64,000 bases of DNA from the NCBI GenBank assembly GCA_036503555.1, contig DASXWQ010000026.1, positions 1 through 64,000 of the forward strand. The letters are read 5' to 3'. A model generated the notes under the pieces. The model did no database searches. It saw only the letters and a program-made list of their open reading frames with translations, and was not told the origin of the DNA. Position 1 is the stretch's first letter; each line of letters opens with the position of its first letter. Position numbers and translations under genes: made by a program. Shown one piece after another: positions 61,198-64,000 of the stretch. This stretch comes from Actinocatenispora sp036503555. Lineage in GTDB: Bacteria > Actinomycetota > Actinomycetes > Mycobacteriales > Micromonosporaceae.

Positions 61198-64000
61198 TCA
61201 GTCCGCGGTGGTTCCCGCCGCGAGCCGGAGCAGCAGCCGGGTCGAGAGGGTACGCGGAGCGCCGGTCCCGTCGTACCCGTCGAGCCCGGCCGCCTCACCT
61301 CGGGCCGTTGCCGCGTCGTCGGGTCGGCCGACCGCCTCGTACGCGGCGGCCAGCACGCGCAGCCCCTGCGCCACCCGCCGCGGCTGGGTCAGCTCCCGGA
61401 ACGTGCGCACGCACCGTTCGACCACGGGCACCGACTCGTCGGCCCGGCCGGCGGCGATCCAGCTCGCCGCGACCACCAGCGTGCCGAACGCGGCGATCTC
61501 CGCGTCGTCGTGGGCCAACGCCTCGGCACGCGCCTCCGCGAACCGGCGTACCGCCTCGTCATGGTGGCCGAGGGCGAGGTCGGCCAGGCCGATCTGGCAG
61601 ATCGCCTGGAGACTGCCGACTCGGTCGTCGAGGCGACGCAGCGCGTCCAGGCACTCCTCCCCGGCGCCGCGGGCCTCGGCGTACCGGCCGGCACCCATCA
61701 GCGCGACGCCGTAGCCGTTGAGGACCAGCGCGGACAGCGCCGGGTCGGCCAGCTCGCGGGCACCCGCGACGGCCCGCTCCAGCACGGTGAACGCCTCGTC
61801 GGAGCGGCCCGCACGGTTGAGCGCCAACGCCAACTCCCGTTCCGCGGCGGCCGTGGCCGGCCGGTCCCCCAGCTCGCCGAACAGCTCGACGGCGCGCCGG
61901 GCGTACCCGAGGCTGCCCTCGGCATCGGTCGCGGTACTGCGCAGCAGGTGGCCGCGGGTAGCCAGGCAGCAGGCCAGAAGGTGTCGCAGACCGAGCCGTT
62001 CGGCCTCCTCCTGGCAGCGGGTCGCGGCGCGCAGCGCGCTGTCGTGCTCGCCGCGCCGGGTCCACACCCGGCCCAACAGATATTCGGCGCGCAGCCGGGC
62101 GTACGCGTCACCGGCCGCGGCCGCCTCGTCCCGGATCGCGGTGTGCAGCCGGATCAGGTCCTCGGTCCGGCCGTCCAGCCACAGCTGCGGGTGCAGGTGT
62201 CCGGCGAACCAGGCAGCCTCCCCGGTACGTCCCTGCCCGGCGACGTGGATGGCCGCCGCGATCAGGTTCGCCCGTTCGGCGTCGAGGAACGCCCGGGGAT
62301 CCCGCCGGATCCGCGTCACCAGCGGCCCGGTCGCGGTCGGCGGCGGCGGGTCGTCCGGCAGCCGCGGCACCGGCTCCTGCCGCGGTACGCCCTCGTCGGC
62401 GATCACCGTCAAGGTCGCGGCGCGGTGGAACAGCCGGTGGAGCGCGGCGCGCCGCTGGTCGGCCGGGTCCTCGGCACGGGCCCGTTCCCGGCCGTACACG
62501 CGCAGCAGGTCGTGCAGTCGGTAGCGGGGTTGGCCTGCGCGGTCCCGGCCGACCGGGTCGAGCAGGTTCGCCGCGAGCAGCGCGCCGACGACCCGGTCGG
62601 TGTCGGTGTCGGTCGCCTCGCCTGCCCCGGCGGTCGGGTCGGGTCCGCCCAGCAGCGCGGCGATCGACCAGTCCGCAACGGTCACCGGATCGAGCAGCGC
62701 GAGCAGCCGCAGACCCCGGCGTACCGGCGCGGCGAGGCCGGCGTAGCTGAGTGCGAGGCTGGCCCGTACCTCGACGTCGTCGACGGCCAGCTCGTCGAGC
62801 CGGCGCTGCTCGTCGGCGAGCCGGGCGGCCAGCGTCTCCACCGCCCAATCCGTACGCTCGGCGAGCCGGGCGCCGGCCACCCGTACCGCCAGGGGCAGGC
62901 GCCCGCAGGCGGCCAGGACCTGCGCGGTCGCGTCCGGTTCGGCGGCGAGCCGATCGGCGCCGACCACCCGCGCCAGCATCGCCTCCGCCTCGGCCGCGGT
63001 GAGCGGGCCGAGGCGTACGGGATGGGCGTGGCCCGACAGGCCCGGGAACTGGCGCCGACCGGTCACCAGCACGGCGCTGCCCGCCGTACCGGGCAGCAGC
63101 GGGCGTACCTGCGCCGGGTCGGCGGCGTCGTCGAGCACGACCAGCACCCGCCGGTCGGCGAGCAGCGACCGGAAGGCGGCGGCGCGCTCGTCCAACCCGT
63201 CCGGCAGGGTCGGGCCGGACATCCCGAGCGCGCGCAGCAGCTCGGCCAAGACGTCGGCGGGGTCGCGTGGCCGGGACGACCCGCCGGCCAGGTGCGCGAA
63301 CAGCTGGCCGTCCGGGAAGTGCCGCCGCACCGCGTGCGCCACCCGTACCGCGAGGGCGGTCTTGCCGCTGCCGGGCGTACCGGTGACGACGGCGACGTCG
63401 ACGACGCCGGTGGCCGCGGTCAGCAGCCCGGTGAGCGTGGTGACCTCGTCCCGGCGCCCGGTGAAGTCCGGTACCTGCGCGGGCAGCTGGCACACCGGTG
63501 CCGGCGCCGTGGACGGCCGCAAGTCCGGGGTGGCGACCTCGCCGCGCAGGATGCGGGTGTGCAGGTCGCGCAGCTCCGCGCCGGGTTCGATGCCGAGCGC
63601 GTCGGCCAGCTCGTCCCGGGTCCGCGCGTACGCGTCGAGCGCCTCCGCGGTACGCCCGGACGCCGCGAGCGCGCGCAGCAGCTGGCCGCGCAGCCGTTCC
63701 CGGAGCGGGTGCTTGCCGACCAGCGCGTGCAGCTCGCCGACCAGGTCGCCGTGCCGGCCGCCGGCCAGCTCCGCCTCCATGCAGTCCTCGACGACGCCGA
63801 GCCGGTCGTCCTCCAGCGCGTCCGCGTCCGGTTCCAGCAGCGGTACCGGGACGTCCACCAGCGGGCGGTCCCGCCACAGGCCGAGCGCGGCGCGCAGCCC
63901 GGCGGCCGCGGCGGCGGCCTCGCCCCGGGCCAGCGCCGCCCGCCCGGCCGCGACCCGTGCCGCGTAGATCGACAGGTCCAGCTCGTCGTCCGGCACCATC
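61198..64000 (-). CDS. AfsR/SARP-family regulator (BTAD, NB-ARC, TPR), 5' end outside the window
   Basis: At least 933 residues, entering from the right edge. The first 150 visible residues are the bacterial transcriptional activator domain (ALGLWRDRPLVDVPVPLLEP, LRGQLLRALAASGRTAEALD, ELADALGIEPGAELRDLHTR). An NB-ARC ATPase follows with P-loop TGTPGSGKTALAVRVAHAV at about 206-224 and Walker B VLVVLDDAADP. From about residue 560 the protein consists of TPR-like helices (EGSLGYARRAVELFGELGDR, RYAEARGAGEECLDALRRLD). The winged-helix DNA-binding domain expected at the N-terminus lies beyond 64000. Such proteins activate secondary-metabolite or differentiation genes. Confidence 0.9.
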   Translation of the reverse strand, partial: MVPDDELDLSIYAARVAAGRAALARGEAAAAAAGLRAALGLWRDRPLVDVPVPLLEPDADALEDDRLGVVEDCMEAELAGGRHGDLVGELHALVGKHPLRERLRGQLLRALAASGRTAEALDAYARTRDELADALGIEPGAELRDLHTRILRGEVATPDLRPSTAPAPVCQLPAQVPDFTGRRDEVTTLTGLLTAATGVVDVAVVTGTPGSGKTALAVRVAHAVRRHFPDGQLFAHLAGGSSRPRDPADVLAELLRALGMSGPTLPDGLDERAAAFRSLLADRRVLVVLDDAADPAQVRPLLPGTAGSAVLVTGRRQFPGLSGHAHPVRLGPLTAAEAEAMLARVVGADRLAAEPDATAQVLAACGRLPLAVRVAGARLAERTDWAVETLAARLADEQRRLDELAVDDVEVRASLALSYAGLAAPVRRGLRLLALLDPVTVADWSIAALLGGPDPTAGAGEATDTDTDRVVGALLAANLLDPVGRDRAGQPRYRLHDLLRVYGRERARAEDPADQRRAALHRLFHRAATLTVIADEGVPRQEPVPRLPDDPPPPTATGPLVTRIRRDPRAFLDAERANLIAAAIHVAGQGRTGEAAWFAGHLHPQLWLDGRTEDLIRLHTAIRDEAAAAGDAYARLRAEYLLGRVWTRRGEHDSALRAATRCQEEAERLGLRHLLACCLATRGHLLRSTATDAEGSLGYARRAVELFGELGDRPATAAAERELALALNRAGRSDEAFTVLERAVAGARELADPALSALVLNGYGVALMGAGRYAEARGAGEECLDALRRLDDRVGSLQAICQIGLADLALGHHDEAVRRFAEARAEALAHDDAEIAAFGTLVVAASWIAAGRADESVPVVERCVRTFRELTQPRRVAQGLRVLAAAYEAVGRPDDAATARGEAAGLDGYDGTGAPRTLSTRLLLRLAAGTTAD

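Noticed and set aside
62108..63877. Second leftward 589-codon frame inside the AfsR gene
   Set aside because: Out-of-frame shadow dominated by Arg/Gly/Pro; the AfsR frame has BTAD, NB-ARC and TPR features.
1..64000. tRNA, rRNA, riboswitch and CRISPR features
   Set aside because: None was recognised by eye. Absence is not proven without a dedicated search such as a covariance-model scan.

Overview
This is a high-GC actinomycete chromosome segment. Mycothiol-dependent isomerase-type enzymes, an F420/deazaflavin-type nitroreductase, CHASE3/NarL and OmpR two-component systems, a SARP/AfsR regulator and an LPxTG surface protein all fit the Actinomycetia; a Micromonosporaceae-like host is my inference. 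There are no rRNA or tRNA genes, CRISPR arrays or obvious core housekeeping clusters. The window is accessory in character: short regulator/enzyme pairs sit among an unusually dense set of decayed genes.

Layout. 0-10 kb: a ROK remnant, a GlxA-type AraC regulator divergent from an MFS transporter, an alkyl-sulfatase remnant, an esterase overlapping a hemerythrin gene, a two-gene unknown operon with a strong upstream palindrome, a CHASE3 histidine kinase divergent from a NarL regulator, and a receiver-only protein joined in frame to a broken PLP enzyme. 10-26 kb: MarR/SnoaL, isochorismatase-like hydrolase, LysE, three separate maleylpyruvate-isomerase-like (DinB-fold) proteins, MarR/YceI, haloacid dehalogenase, GbsR-like regulator/hydrolase and SDR/MerR, with remnants of hydrolases, an MFS transporter, an IS5-type transposase, AsnC and DUF1048 between them. 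26-35 kb: LPxTG protein, SRAP (HMCES/YedK) protein, then an OmpR two-component system divergent from a three-gene ABC-2 exporter with a large extracellular ConA-like domain; a membrane gene split by an in-frame TAG; an EthD remnant; a YdcF-type protein.

35-39 kb: phage- or ICE-flavoured genes (DUF7660-like, ParB-like, DinB, small unknowns). 39-46 kb: a redox cluster of deazaflavin nitroreductase, frameshifted SDR, hemerythrin, NmrA-type protein, SDR, MarR, SDR and a second NmrA-type protein. 46-50 kb: a frameshifted membrane/M23 peptidase gene and a polymorphic-toxin locus, namely a frameshifted SCP1.201 (DddA)-like deaminase translationally overlapping an intact Imm1-type immunity gene. 50-60 kb: a secreted protein, a frameshifted MerR plus DNA-ligase remnant, Rrf2/MFS, an IS5 copy abutting a broken serine recombinase, TetR/SDR, a decayed Tn3 transposase and an internally deleted copy of the SRAP gene. 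60-64 kb: DUF6892-like protein, lipoprotein, membrane protein and the 3' part of an AfsR/SARP regulator that runs off the right edge.

The recurring theme is a one-component regulator next to or divergent from one small detoxification, redox or efflux gene, with palindromic or repeated operators readable between them (10.4, 17.2, 22.5, 25.3, 43.4, 52.7/53.2 and 56.6 kb). Together these look like a collection of electrophile/redox-stress response cassettes. The many frameshifts may be real decay or partly sequence error; those involving a single extra C or an in-frame TAG are flagged.
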